Shown here piece after piece: positions 40,281 through 49,570 of a stretch of DNA of 64,000 nt. Source of the stretch: Caulobacteraceae bacterium (GTDB lineage: Bacteria; Pseudomonadota; Alphaproteobacteria; Caulobacterales; Caulobacteraceae); contig JAIXZX010000004.1 of NCBI GenBank assembly GCA_027489335.1, positions 124,001 to 188,000 on the forward strand, read 5' to 3'. Below the pieces are notes generated by a model. The model saw only the letters and a program-made list of their open reading frames with translations. It was not told the origin of the DNA and searched no databases. Position 1 is the first letter of the stretch; every line of letters starts with the position of its first letter. The position numbers and the translations under genes were made by a program.

Positions 40281-41834
40281 TCAGGGCGCAGCCTGAATCT
40301 GCGTCGGCAACACATAGTCGACGCTCGCCCCCGGACCCAGGGGCAGGTCGAGGGCGGTCCAGCCCAGCACCATGACCAGCCCCGCCACGAGGAAGGTCAG
40401 GGAATAGGGGACCATGACCGCCATCAACGATCCGACCCGGAAGTCGGGCTGGTAGCGCTGGGCGAAGCCGAGGATCAGGGGGAAATAGACCATCAACGGG
40501 GTGATGATGTTGGTGGTGGAATCGCCCATACGGAAGGCCGCCGTGGTCATTTCCGGGCTCACCCCAAGCAGCATGAGCATCGGGACCAGGATCGGCGCCA
40601 GCGCCGCCCATTTGGCCGAGGCCGAGCCGATGAAGATGTTGATGGTAGCTGTGAGCAGAACGATGGCGGTCAGCAGGAGCGGCAGCGGCAGGCCCGAGGC
40701 CCGCAGGCCCTCAGCCCCATGGATGGCGATGATGGCTCCGAGGTTCGACCAGTTGAACATGGCGACGAAGTGCGCGGCGACGAAGGCCAGCACGATATAG
40801 GGGCCCATCTCGGCCATGGACTGGCCGGTCAGGCGCACCACGTCGCCCTGGGTCTTCACCGTCCCGACCGCCGCCCCGTAGGCGACGCCGCACACCAGGA
40901 AGAGCAGGAAGAAACCCGCCACCAGGGACGAGTAGAACGGCGTCAGACGCTCTCCGGGGCCACCCTCGGCGTCGATGAAGGGGGCCGCCGGACCAAGAGT
41001 CATGGCCGCCCACAGGCCGATCACGACCACGGCGCCCAGGCCCGCCCAGATCAGGCCCTTGCGTTCCCGGGCGCTGGCCGCCTCGATCTCGGCCTCACTC
41101 TCCGCCGCCTCGACCGGCGCAGCCGAAACCCAGGGGCCCAGGCGGGGCTCGACGATCTTGTCGGTGACCCACCAACCGAGGGGGGTGAAGACCACGGTCA
41201 TACCCAGGATGAACCACCAGTTGCCGGCGATATTGGCCGTCCAGGTGGGATCCAGCAGGCGGGCTGCGGGCTCGGTGATGCCGAGCAGCAGAGCGTCCAG
41301 ATGGCCGGGGAAGATGTTGGCCGAAAACCCGCCGGACACGCCGGCGAAGGCTGCGGCGATGCCGGCCACGGGATGGCGGCCAGCGGCGGCGAACACCACG
41401 CCGGCCAGCGGGATCAGAACCACATAGGCCGCGTCTGCCGCATGGTTGGCGATGATGGCGGTGAAGATGATGATCGGGGTCAGCAGAGCCTTGGGCGCCT
41501 TGGAGACGCTGGCGCGCATGGCGGCAGAGAACAGGCCGGTCCGCTCTGCAACCCCGGCGCCCAGCATGACGGTCAGGACAAACCCAAGGGGCGCAAAGCT
41601 GGTCAGGGTCCGGGGCATGTCCACGAACAGCCGCCGAAGGTTCTCGGACGTGGCCAGGCTGACGGCTGCAAGGGTCTCGCCGGTGACCGGATTCAGCGCT
41701 GAAACGCCAAGGCCGGCGGCCACCATGCTGCCCAAGAACAGGGCCGCGATCATCCAGACAAAGATGACCACCGGATCGGGCAGGCGATTGCCCACCTTCT
41801 CGATCATCCCCAAGACACCTGACTGCATAGCCAT
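40281..41834 (-). CDS. AbgT-family transporter
   Basis: A 517-residue inner-membrane protein with about a dozen hydrophobic segments. AbgT hallmarks: GMIEKVGNRLPDPVVIFVWMIAAL at the N-terminus, FAPLGFVLTVMLGAGVAERTGLF, the hairpin region IANHAADAAYVVLIPLAGVVF, GVSGGFSANIFPGHLDALLLGITE, and the C-terminal SAKWAALAPILVPMLMLLGVSPEMTTAAFRMGDSTTNIITPLMVYFPLIL. Family members import p-aminobenzoyl-glutamate or export sulfonamides (MtrF/YdaH). No abgAB hydrolase is adjacent, so direction and substrate are open. Confidence 0.92.
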   Translation of the reverse strand: MAMQSGVLGMIEKVGNRLPDPVVIFVWMIAALFLGSMVAAGLGVSALNPVTGETLAAVSLATSENLRRLFVDMPRTLTSFAPLGFVLTVMLGAGVAERTGLFSAAMRASVSKAPKALLTPIIIFTAIIANHAADAAYVVLIPLAGVVFAAAGRHPVAGIAAAFAGVSGGFSANIFPGHLDALLLGITEPAARLLDPTWTANIAGNWWFILGMTVVFTPLGWWVTDKIVEPRLGPWVSAAPVEAAESEAEIEAASARERKGLIWAGLGAVVVIGLWAAMTLGPAAPFIDAEGGPGERLTPFYSSLVAGFFLLFLVCGVAYGAAVGTVKTQGDVVRLTGQSMAEMGPYIVLAFVAAHFVAMFNWSNLGAIIAIHGAEGLRASGLPLPLLLTAIVLLTATINIFIGSASAKWAALAPILVPMLMLLGVSPEMTTAAFRMGDSTTNIITPLMVYFPLILGFAQRYQPDFRVGSLMAVMVPYSLTFLVAGLVMVLGWTALDLPLGPGASVDYVLPTQIQAAP

Positions 41835-41905
41835 CCGGCTGACCCCTCCGCGAATTTGCGCCTAGCTTCGCGATGCGGAGCGCCCTGGCAAGCCTTGCCT
41901 TCCGA

Positions 41906-42742
41906 TCAGGGGTCGGATGTGGCCTCCTCGGGCGGCGAAATCTCATTGGCAGGCGTGTCCGCCCCTGCGCCGGGTGGCTCCAGGAGCCGCTCGCCCTCTT
42001 CAGAGGGCGCCGACTCGTCCGGGGGGATATCCGGCGCGCCCCTGTCGAGCATCTCGCTGAGGGTGTCGACCACAGCCGAGACCGGCGAGGCGCGGGCCGC
42101 CCGGCGCGCCCGAATGTCGGCGGTGATGGCGAAGGCCCGGCGGTTGGCCTCAGACTCCAGAACCCGCCAGTCGCTCACATAGCTTGCGGCGAAACCCTCG
42201 GTCCCCAGCCGGCGATACTGCTCCATGTGTGCAAGCTCATGCGCCCACAGCCACACGTTTTCGGCCACAGCGGCGTCCGAGAAGACGATCAGGTCCTTCA
42301 GGGTGACCGCGCCTTCTTCGTAATACCAACGGGCCAGCAGAGAGCCGAGACCCAGGTCCTGGCCTGCCGTGGTCCAGCGGGCGCTGTCGAGAATTCCATC
42401 GTCGAAATAGGGGGAGAGGGCGGTGCGGATCTCGTCCGGCATGGCCTGAGGCGTTTGCGCCGCCATGGCCTGGGTGCGGGAGAACCGGATCGCCTGGACA
42501 AGGGCAGGGCCTGTGACAACCGGCGAGCGCCGAAGCGCGGCTTCGGAGGCGGCGCGGGCCTGGTCGGCCGTATTGCGCGCCGTCTGCTCGACACTGGCGC
42601 GCCACTCTGCGGGTGGCCTTAGGCTCGCCTCATCAGGTTCGCCTGAACACGCGGCGAGGGTGAGGGCCATCGCCACACTGAGAAGCCGGGGCGTCCGCCA
42701 TAGGCGGCCGTTGATGAGGTTCATCTTCAGGGTCAAACCCAT
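41906..42742 (-). CDS. Lipoprotein with zinc-metalloprotease-like motif (DUF4157-like)
   Basis: A 278-residue protein; translation may begin at 42742 or six codons later (42724). Lipoprotein signal with lipobox TLAACS. The central segment WLWAHELAHMEQYRRLG holds HExxH, and the downstream E in LESEANRRAF is a possible third ligand, a gluzincin-like arrangement also seen in DUF4157/eCIS-core proteins. The C-terminal 70 residues are Pro/Glu-rich and disordered. It may be a periplasmic peptidase; activity is unproven. Confidence 0.65.
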   Translation of the reverse strand: MGLTLKMNLINGRLWRTPRLLSVAMALTLAACSGEPDEASLRPPAEWRASVEQTARNTADQARAASEAALRRSPVVTGPALVQAIRFSRTQAMAAQTPQAMPDEIRTALSPYFDDGILDSARWTTAGQDLGLGSLLARWYYEEGAVTLKDLIVFSDAAVAENVWLWAHELAHMEQYRRLGTEGFAASYVSDWRVLESEANRRAFAITADIRARRAARASPVSAVVDTLSEMLDRGAPDIPPDESAPSEEGERLLEPPGAGADTPANEISPPEEATSDP

Positions 42743-42839
42743 CGCTCGACTGTCTGGCCCGCCGCCCTCGACGCCCCAGGGCTTAGCGCTCTGGCCCCGG
42801 CCCGGTTCCCGGTGGCGAGACCCAGGGCGCTGTCTCTAC

Positions 42840-43913
42840 CTAAAGGGCGCCGAAGTGGTCCCGGACGAGTCTGGCGATGGCGCCGGACACATCGCGGCGA
42901 CTTGACGGATCAGTGGGCTCTATGTCCAGCCGGGCGAGCACAGGCGCGTCGGCCTTGCGCGCCGCGCGGTCATAGGCCGGGTCATAGTGCAGATCGATGA
43001 GGGCCTGGGCGAGATCGGCGAAGGCGCCGGCCGCGATCATCGCCCGCCAAGCCTCCCGCCGTTCCCGGCTGGGCGCCACGGGCAGCCGGTCGAACGCCGC
43101 TTCCAGGGCGTCGATATCGGCGGAGATGTCGCCGTAGGCGGCGGCCAGATACTGCGCCCGGCTGGCCTGAGGCGCGTCCAGCACGATGCGCGGCGCTGTC
43201 TGCATGGCCCGCCACAGAACGGGCGGGGTCATCCGGTCACCGATCTTGCTGGCCTCGGCCTCCACCACGATCGGCCGCGTGAGGTCCAGGCCGTCCAGGA
43301 CCTGAAGCAGGCGGGACTCAAACAGTTTCTGGCTCGGCTGCGGCCGGTCAGCGAGGGCGCCAAACAGCGAGCCGCGGTGCGCCGCCAGCCCCTCCAGATC
43401 GATCACCTGCGCGCCCATCCCGGCCAGCTCATGCAGAACTTCGGTCTTGGCCGACCCCGTATGGCCGTCGATCAGCAGCAGTTTCAAGTCCAGCGCGCTG
43501 TCATAGAGTCTGGCGGTCACCAGGCGTCGATAGGTGCGGTAGCCGCCACGCAGCAGGGTCACGGGCCATCCCACCTGGGACAGGATTGTCGCCATGGCTT
43601 CCGACCGCTGCCCGCCGCGCCAGCAATAGATCAGCGGACGAAAGCTGGCTGGCCGGTCGGCCAGGGCGGTCTCCAGGTGAAGCGCAATGTTGCGGGCCAC
43701 ATGGGCCGCGCCGATCCGTCGGGCGAGGAACCGGGACTCCTGGACATAGATGGTCCCCACCTGCGCCCGTTGCTGGTCGTCCAGCACCGGCAGGTTCTCG
43801 GCGCCGGGCAGGTGGTCGAGGGCGAACTCGGCCGGGCTGCGCACATCGATGACCGCGTCATAGCGGGCCAGGTCGGCGGCGCTCACCGCCTCGGTCACGT
43901 CAAATCCTGGCAT
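42840..43913 (-). CDS. selU: tRNA 2-selenouridine synthase (MnmH/SelU)
   Basis: A 357-residue enzyme that replaces sulfur by selenium at the wobble 2-thiouridine of tRNAs for Lys, Glu and Gln, via a geranylated intermediate. The N-terminal rhodanese domain has active Cys97 in YCWRGGQRS. The P-loop is GHTGSAKT at residues 150-157. The start at 43913 fits the family; the frame stays open far upstream only because selD lies antisense. It is divergent from selD with 69 bases between, and the two supply donor and acceptor steps of one pathway. Confidence 0.93.
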   Translation of the reverse strand: MPGFDVTEAVSAADLARYDAVIDVRSPAEFALDHLPGAENLPVLDDQQRAQVGTIYVQESRFLARRIGAAHVARNIALHLETALADRPASFRPLIYCWRGGQRSEAMATILSQVGWPVTLLRGGYRTYRRLVTARLYDSALDLKLLLIDGHTGSAKTEVLHELAGMGAQVIDLEGLAAHRGSLFGALADRPQPSQKLFESRLLQVLDGLDLTRPIVVEAEASKIGDRMTPPVLWRAMQTAPRIVLDAPQASRAQYLAAAYGDISADIDALEAAFDRLPVAPSRERREAWRAMIAAGAFADLAQALIDLHYDPAYDRAARKADAPVLARLDIEPTDPSSRRDVSGAIARLVRDHFGAL

Positions 43914-43982
43914 ACGCGCTCTTGCCTCCGCCCCGGTGCTATACAACGAACCGAAGACCCTTCGACACAAGGACGAGACCCG

Positions 43983-45026
43983 ATGGCGCAGCAGGTGCGG
44001 TTGACTGATCTGGCCCATGGCGGCGGCTGTGGCTGCAAGCTGTCGCCCGCCGTCCTGCGGGAGATCCTGGCGGGCGTGCCCCAGGCCGCCCTGTTCCCGA
44101 ATCTGCTGGTGGGAACCGAGACCTCCGACGACGCGGCCGTGTGGCGGCTGAACGACCAGCAGGCCCTGGTGGCGACCACCGACTTCTTCATGCCGGTGGT
44201 GGATGACCCCTACGACTTTGGCCGCATCGCCGCGACCAACGCGATCTCCGATGTCTACGCCATGGGGGCGACGCCGATCTTTGCGCTGGCCATTGTGGGC
44301 ATGCCCATCGGCCAGCTGTCGACCGAACAGATTTCCGGGATCCTGGCCGGCGGGGCGGCGGTCTGCGCCGACGCCGGCATTCCGGTGGCCGGGGGCCACT
44401 CCATTGACAGCGTCGAGCCGATCTATGGTCTCGTGGCCCTGGGCCTGGTTCACCCCGATCAGGTGATGACCAACCGCACTGCCAAGGCCGGAGACATCCT
44501 GCTGCTCACCAAGGGGCTCGGCGTCGGGGTGCTCAGCGCGGCCTTCAAGCAGCAGAGGCTGGATGAGGCAGGTTACGGGGCCCTGATCGCCTCGACCACC
44601 CAGCTCAACCGGATCGGCGCCGAGCTGGGCGGGTTCGCCGGCGTGCATGCCGTGACAGATGTCACGGGCTTCGGCCTTTTGGGTCACACCCTGGAAATGT
44701 GCCGGGGTGCTGGCCTCGCCGCCGAGATTCGCGCCGAGGCCCCGGTCCTGCTGAGCGGTGTGGAAGCCCTCTCCCGGGCGGGCGTCCGCACCGGCGCATC
44801 TGGACGTAACTGGGCCAGCTATGGCGAGGCCGTCCACCTGCCAGAGGCCTTTCCAGAATGGCGCCGTGACATCCTGTGCGACCCGCAGACCAGCGGCGGC
44901 CTGCTGATCGCCCTGGGCGAGGCGGCGCTGCCGGCTGTCATGGCGCGGCTCGGCGAACTGGGCGCGGAAGCGGCGGCCGTGGTCGGGCGCATGGTGGAAG
45001 GCGAACCGTCAGTCCGGGTGGTCTGA
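43983..45026 (+). CDS. selD: Selenide, water dikinase (selenophosphate synthetase)
   Basis: A 347-residue ATP-dependent enzyme making selenophosphate from selenide. The N-terminal GGGCGCKLSP contains Cys16, Cys18 and catalytic Lys19, and the catalytic position is Cys with no in-frame TGA for selenocysteine. ATP-binding acidic loops are seen in TSDDAAVW and TTDFFMPVVDDPYDFGRIAATNAISDVYAMGA. A TATACA box at 43940-43945 may be its -10. The 3' end overlaps the convergent ABC ATPase gene by 18 bases. With selU next door and no selA/selB here, its visible role is tRNA selenation. Confidence 0.95.
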   Translation: MAQQVRLTDLAHGGGCGCKLSPAVLREILAGVPQAALFPNLLVGTETSDDAAVWRLNDQQALVATTDFFMPVVDDPYDFGRIAATNAISDVYAMGATPIFALAIVGMPIGQLSTEQISGILAGGAAVCADAGIPVAGGHSIDSVEPIYGLVALGLVHPDQVMTNRTAKAGDILLLTKGLGVGVLSAAFKQQRLDEAGYGALIASTTQLNRIGAELGGFAGVHAVTDVTGFGLLGHTLEMCRGAGLAAEIRAEAPVLLSGVEALSRAGVRTGASGRNWASYGEAVHLPEAFPEWRRDILCDPQTSGGLLIALGEAALPAVMARLGELGAEAAAVVGRMVEGEPSVRVV

Positions 45027-45713
45027 CCCTTCGTCCTGCGGCTGCACCCGGCCGTCCACCAGCTGGATCCGGCGATCGCAGCGGGCGGCGACATGTTCGT
45101 CGTGGGTGCAGATCAGGAAGGTCCCGCCGTCCTCGCGATTGACCTCTCCCATCAGGTCGAGGACCTGGCCGGCCGAGCGTAGGTCGAGATTTCCCGTCGG
45201 CTCATCGGCGATGATCAGGTCTGGCTTGTTCATCAGCGCCCGGGCGATCGCCACCCGTTGTTTCTGCCCCCCCGACAGCCGCGTCGCGGGAAAGTCAGCC
45301 CGATCGGCGAGGCCGACGCGGTCCAGCAGGGACAGGGCGCGCCGACGCATGTCTGGGGTTATGCCGCCAGCCGGCGCCGCGGCTGGAAAGGCCACATTCT
45401 CCATGGCGGTGAAGTCGGGCAACAGATGGTGGAACTGGAAGACGAAGCCCAGGCGCTGATTGCGGAAGGCCGCCCGCGCCCTTTCGCTCATCCCTTCGAC
45501 GCGCTGGCCGGCGATCTCGATCTCGCCCGCGGTGGGCCGCAACAGAAGCCCCAGGATCGACAACAGGGTGGACTTCCCCGACCCCGACGCCCCAACCAGC
45601 GCCACCAGCTCGCCGGTCGCCAGTTCCACGTCGACGCCGCGCAGCACCTCGGTCTCCTCATCGCCATTGCGGAAGGTCATGACGATCCCACGGGCCTGCA
45701 GAACCCGGCTCAT
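45009..45713 (-). CDS. ABC transporter ATP-binding protein (LolD/MacB/DevA-like)
   Basis: A 234-residue ATPase. Walker A GASGSGKS at residues 41-48, Q-loop in FVFQFHHLLPDFTAMENVAFP, signature LSGGQKQRVAIARAL, Walker B LIIADEPTGNLD, H-loop THDEHVA. The sequence belongs to the MacB/LolD subclass that drives FtsX-type mechanotransmitting permeases. It overlaps the permease stop as ATGA and is the last gene of the EVE-adaptor-permease-ATPase operon. Confidence 0.92.
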   Translation of the reverse strand: MSRVLQARGIVMTFRNGDEETEVLRGVDVELATGELVALVGASGSGKSTLLSILGLLLRPTAGEIEIAGQRVEGMSERARAAFRNQRLGFVFQFHHLLPDFTAMENVAFPAAAPAGGITPDMRRRALSLLDRVGLADRADFPATRLSGGQKQRVAIARALMNKPDLIIADEPTGNLDLRSAGQVLDLMGEVNREDGGTFLICTHDEHVAARCDRRIQLVDGRVQPQDEGSDHPD

Positions 45714-46918
45714 TGCTGGATCGCCTCCAGGGGATCGATCCGCGAGGCGGACCTGGCCGGGAAGGCCGAGGCCAGCACCGCGCCAATGGTGGTCAGGATC
45801 AGCACCGCGACATAGCCGCCCCGTTCCGGCGCGATCGGCAAGGGCGCATTTCCCTCAGCATCTGTGAGAGAGGCCAGGAAGCTGCAAAGCCCATAGCCGC
45901 TGACGCAACCGAGCAGTCCGCCCGCCAGCCCGATCAGCAGGCCCTGCAGCATGAAGACCGCCACGATGAAGCCGCCGGAGATACCGAAGGCGCGCATGAT
46001 CCCCACCTCGCTGCGCCGCCGATAGGCCGACAGGACGAGCGCGCTGGCCACGCCGATGATGATCGAGATCAGCGAGAAGATCTGAATCAGAGTCCCGGTG
46101 CGTCCCTGGGCCTCCAGAGCGTCTTCCAGGTTCAGGTTCTTGTCCTGCCAGGGGGTGGCGCGCAGGCCGGTGGCGCCGGCGAGGAAGTCGGCCACCTCGC
46201 GCGCCCGCCCCGGATCATCCAGCTTGATCTCGATATTGGTCACCCCTTCGGGCAGATCGAACAGGGGCCGTGCGGTCTGCAGGGACAGGAAGGCGACCCG
46301 GGAATCCAGGCTCTGCAGACCGGTCTTGAAGACGCCGCGCACGGTCAACAGGCGCTCGCCGCCCCGGTCGGTGCGCAGCAGCACCGGCTGGCCGGCGGTG
46401 AGGCCCAGGTCCTCGGCGAGCTGCGTGCCGATCAGCAGGCCATCAGCCCCCAGCGCCCCCTGGCCAGCGACGAGGTTGGGGGTGATCGGGGTGATGGCGT
46501 CGAGCCCCTCCGGCTCCAGTCCGGTGACCGAAACCGGCTGGACCGCCTCGCCCTTGACCAGGAAGGCGTTGCCGCTGATCTGCGGACTCAGGGCCGAGAT
46601 TCCCGGCTGGCGGGTGATTAGCTCGGCGGTGGAACGCCAGGCGCGGATCTGGCGGCGCTGGAAGGTGGAGACCAGGGCCACGCCCTCGGTGCGGACGGCC
46701 GGGTCGCCGGGCAGGATTTCCGCCAGGCGGGTGGCGGGCTCCAGGCTCACATGGGCGCTGTTGGCAGTGACCTCGTCGGTCAGCCGCACCGCCAGCCCCT
46801 CGATCAGGGCGGTGATGAAGATGAAGACGGTGACCCCGAGCGCCACGCCGGTCACCAGCAGCACGGTCTGGGCGGGATTGGAGGTCAGGTAGCGCCGGGC
46901 CACCTTGAGGGCGAACAT
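45710..46918 (-). CDS. FtsX/MacB-type ABC permease (DevC-like)
   Basis: A 402-residue inner-membrane permease. The N-terminal helix (QTVLLVTGVALGVTVFIFITALIEGLA) is followed by a large periplasmic MacB-core-like domain (about 45-260) and three C-terminal helices of the FtsX domain (about 280-395, SLISIIIGVASALVLSAYRRRSEVGIMRAFGISGGFIVAVFMLQGLLIG). With its adjacent adaptor and ATPase it forms a split DevBCA/MacAB-like exporter, mechanically transducing ATP hydrolysis to the periplasm. Three bases separate it from the adaptor stop. Confidence 0.88.
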   Translation of the reverse strand: MFALKVARRYLTSNPAQTVLLVTGVALGVTVFIFITALIEGLAVRLTDEVTANSAHVSLEPATRLAEILPGDPAVRTEGVALVSTFQRRQIRAWRSTAELITRQPGISALSPQISGNAFLVKGEAVQPVSVTGLEPEGLDAITPITPNLVAGQGALGADGLLIGTQLAEDLGLTAGQPVLLRTDRGGERLLTVRGVFKTGLQSLDSRVAFLSLQTARPLFDLPEGVTNIEIKLDDPGRAREVADFLAGATGLRATPWQDKNLNLEDALEAQGRTGTLIQIFSLISIIIGVASALVLSAYRRRSEVGIMRAFGISGGFIVAVFMLQGLLIGLAGGLLGCVSGYGLCSFLASLTDAEGNAPLPIAPERGGYVAVLILTTIGAVLASAFPARSASRIDPLEAIQQ

Positions 46919-46921
46919 GGC

Positions 46922-47998
46922 TCAGCCCGCATCCGGAGACGAAACCGGACGGACCTTGTCCCCGGGGCGCAGGCCTGAGGGGTTCAGCACCACCCGGTCG
47001 TCGGCCGCCAGACCCTGCTCGATGATCGCGCCCTGGGAGGGCCAGCGGGCGATGGTGATGTCGCGGGCCTGGATGAGGTCATCGGCGTCGATCACATAGA
47101 CCTTGGGCGCCGTGGTGGCGTCGACCACCGCCTGACGGGGGATCACCAGCGCGCCGTCGCGGACCTCGACAACGATGGTCACGTCCACCGACCGCCCTGG
47201 CGCGAGGACGGCGCCCACGGTTGGTCGGACCTTGACCTGACGGCCGCCAGTGGAGGAATCGACCTTGGGTGAAACTTCGCTCACCACCGCGGAAAACCGG
47301 GTCTCAGCCCCGGAAGCCGCGGCGCGGGCTTCCATCCCAGGCCGCAAGGCGTCGGCATAGGCCTCGTCCACTTCGGCGAGGATCTCTACGCCGTCGAGGG
47401 AGCCCAGCTCGAACAGGGTGGTGGTGGCGCTGACCACCTGGCCGTTGTCGATGGGCCGAACCAGGATCACGCCGGCCATCGGGGCGCGGACGACGAATTC
47501 GCGGCTGCGTGCGGCCGAGGCGCGCGCGGTCGCCTGGGCTGCGGCGACCGAGGCTTCGGCCGACCGAAGGCGCGCCCGGGCCTGATCGAGGGCCGCCTGG
47601 GCGGCGAAGCCTTGGCGCGCCAGAGTTTGCGTTCGCTGAAAGGCCAAGCGCGCCTCAGCGGCTTCAGCCTGAGCCGCCAGCACCCGGGCGGCTTCCGCTT
47701 CGGTCTGCGCCGCCTCGACGGCGGCGCGCAGCCGGGCCAGGGGCTGGCCCTCAGCCACCTGGTCGCCGTCGTCCGCCAGCAGTTCGATGACCTCGCCCGG
47801 ATTGGGTGAGCGAACCTCCACCAGGTCCAGGGGACGAACACGCCCGACCACGGCCAGCACGAGCTCCGTCGTCTGGGGACGCACGGTGACGACAGGAACC
47901 TCCGGCGGCTGACGGCTCAGCACCAGGGCGATGACGGCGACGACCCCCACTACGAGGATGACGGCAGCAAGCCGCAGCCGCTTTGCGTTTCGGCTCAT
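46922..47998 (-). CDS. Periplasmic adaptor (HlyD/MacA/DevB-like membrane fusion protein)
   Basis: A 358-residue adaptor with one N-terminal membrane helix. The start at 47998 lies in an ATGA overlap with the EVE gene stop. A lipoyl-like half (VEVRSPNPGEVIELLADDGDQVAEGQPLARL), an alpha-helical hairpin with Ala/Gln-rich heptads (about 100-165), the second lipoyl half (VVRAPMAGVILVRPIDNGQVV) and a beta-barrel/membrane-proximal region follow in order. It should link the permease to a TolC-type outer-membrane channel encoded elsewhere. The substrate is not evident. Confidence 0.9.
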   Translation of the reverse strand: MSRNAKRLRLAAVILVVGVVAVIALVLSRQPPEVPVVTVRPQTTELVLAVVGRVRPLDLVEVRSPNPGEVIELLADDGDQVAEGQPLARLRAAVEAAQTEAEAARVLAAQAEAAEARLAFQRTQTLARQGFAAQAALDQARARLRSAEASVAAAQATARASAARSREFVVRAPMAGVILVRPIDNGQVVSATTTLFELGSLDGVEILAEVDEAYADALRPGMEARAAASGAETRFSAVVSEVSPKVDSSTGGRQVKVRPTVGAVLAPGRSVDVTIVVEVRDGALVIPRQAVVDATTAPKVYVIDADDLIQARDITIARWPSQGAIIEQGLAADDRVVLNPSGLRPGDKVRPVSSPDAG

Positions 47999-48426
47999 TG
48001 TGAAGCCGTCTGGTCGACGCCGACGCAGGCCAGGATGTGCGACCACTCTTCGTCAGTGACGGGCTGCACCGACAGACGGAAGGAGGTGACCAGGGACATC
48101 CCTTTCAATGCGGGGTCGGCCTTGGCCTCGGCCAGGGTGAAGGGGCGCGGCAGAGGTTCGACGGCCCGCACATCGACGCAGACGAAGACGCCCTTGGGGT
48201 CGGTGGGGTCGGGATAGGCCTCGGCGATGACCTCGCAGACACCGACGATCTCCTTGCCGGCCTGGGAGTGATAGAAGAACGCCTGATCGCCACGCGTCAT
48301 GGCCATCATGTTGAGCTTGGCTGTGTGGTTGCGGACCCCGTTCCAGGGTTCTCCCGCCGCGCCGCGGGCGACGAGATCGTTCCAGGAGAACACGTCCGGT
48401 TCGGACTTCAGCAGCCAATAGGCCAT
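47995..48426 (-). CDS. EVE-domain protein
   Basis: A 143-residue single-domain protein of the PUA-like EVE family (AYWLLKSEPDVFSWNDL, WNGVRNHTAKLNM, FYHSQAGKEIVGVCEV), thought to bind modified bases in DNA or RNA. The start at 48426 has GGAG upstream and the family N-terminus; four further upstream codons are open. The ATGA overlap with the adaptor gene suggests cotranscription with the exporter, which is probably housekeeping convenience rather than a functional link. Confidence 0.9.
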   Translation of the reverse strand: MAYWLLKSEPDVFSWNDLVARGAAGEPWNGVRNHTAKLNMMAMTRGDQAFFYHSQAGKEIVGVCEVIAEAYPDPTDPKGVFVCVDVRAVEPLPRPFTLAEAKADPALKGMSLVTSFRLSVQPVTDEEWSHILACVGVDQTASQ

Positions 48427-48478
48427 GGCGCACTCCACATCTTGGTCCAGCAGTCTAGCTCAGGGACAGAGGCAGGAC

Positions 48479-49570
48479 CTAGAGCGCCAGCGGGGCGTCA
48501 TAGCCCGTCAGCTCGAGATAGCCTCGCCCGCCTTCGGTGCGCACCGCCCCTTCCCAATAGACCGGGCCGATGGGCCGGCTGTCGAGTTCCTGATCATCGA
48601 ACAGGGGCTCCAGCCGCCAGACCCGGGGACCGCCCGGCGTCCGCACCTGGATGTCCCGGGCGATCGGATAGCGGGCGCCGGTGCGCGGGGAGCGCCACTG
48701 CCGCCGGGTGACGAACCGGACATCGCCGGGGGCGAAGATGGTTGTTCGGCCATCGGATCTGCGCAGGGAGCCGCCGGCCCACACCGCAGCGCCCTTGCCG
48801 TCACGCACCTGGAAGGCGGTCAGCGCGCCCCCGCCGTCCAGATTGATCCCCGCCCAGTCCCAGCCCACGGCCCGGGCGTCCAGCAGGGTGGAGGACCATT
48901 CCTGATCCATCCAGGCCTCCCCGGTGACGGGGATGCGGCGGCCTTCCCGGGTCAGGGCGCCGGTGACCTTCAGGTGCGGCAGACTGTAATAGTAGCTCGA
49001 CTGGTCAGGGCGCGGCCCCTTGCGACTGAACCCCCGCTCGCCCTGCAGCAGGGGCGGCTGGGTGGGGGCAAGGGAGAGATCCAGGGCGAAAGCCTGATCT
49101 CCGGCAGAAGCCTTCAGCACGCCGCCAGCCGCCCGGCGCAGCCGCCAGTCGTCGAGGACGAGGTCCATGTCGCCGACCTTGGCCTGCGCCAGGCCAAAGC
49201 CTGCCCGGGCGATGCGCTGGGCGTGGATCAGCCGCCCTATGGCGGGGTCGGAGATGGCCGCATGGGCGAAGATCACCTGGGTGGGGGCGAACGCGCTGGG
49301 ATTGCGGGTGTCGGCGCCGGTGCGGATCCGAAAGAAGGTGATCTGGAACCCGATCGGCTGGCCCTGCGCCTGCAACCAGCCGGTGACGTACCACCACTCG
49401 GTCCTGAAGTCCGGGTGGGCGCCGTGGTCGGCCGGGAAGGACAAGGGGCGGCCAGGCCGCACGGGGGCGAAGACTGGCGCGCCCGCACGGTCCTGGGCCT
49501 GGCTGCGGCCGGCCGGCAGGATCAGGTTCGCCGCCAGCAGTCCGGCAAACGCGCGTCGGGGGATCATCAC
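48479..49570 (-). CDS. Lipocalin-like protein (AttH/CrtC-like, COG5621)
   Basis: A 363-residue exported protein with a Tat-like twin-arginine start (PRRAFAGLLAANLIL) and cleavage near SQAQ. The body has two lipocalin-type beta domains of the AttH/carotenoid 1,2-hydratase group: FPADHGAHPDFRTEWWYVTGWLQAQG, SRKGPRPDQSSYYYSLPHLKVTG, EAWMDQEWSSTLLDARAVGWDWAGINLDGG. It overlaps the large permease gene as ATGA. In AttEFGH systems this component follows the ATPase and permeases; a hydrophobic ligand is likely but unproven. Confidence 0.85.
   Translation of the reverse strand: MMIPRRAFAGLLAANLILPAGRSQAQDRAGAPVFAPVRPGRPLSFPADHGAHPDFRTEWWYVTGWLQAQGQPIGFQITFFRIRTGADTRNPSAFAPTQVIFAHAAISDPAIGRLIHAQRIARAGFGLAQAKVGDMDLVLDDWRLRRAAGGVLKASAGDQAFALDLSLAPTQPPLLQGERGFSRKGPRPDQSSYYYSLPHLKVTGALTREGRRIPVTGEAWMDQEWSSTLLDARAVGWDWAGINLDGGGALTAFQVRDGKGAAVWAGGSLRRSDGRTTIFAPGDVRFVTRRQWRSPRTGARYPIARDIQVRTPGGPRVWRLEPLFDDQELDSRPIGPVYWEGAVRTEGGRGYLELTGYDAPLAL

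Noticed and set aside
43983..45026. Selenocysteine in SelD
   Set aside because: The catalytic position is encoded as Cys and the frame contains no internal TGA.
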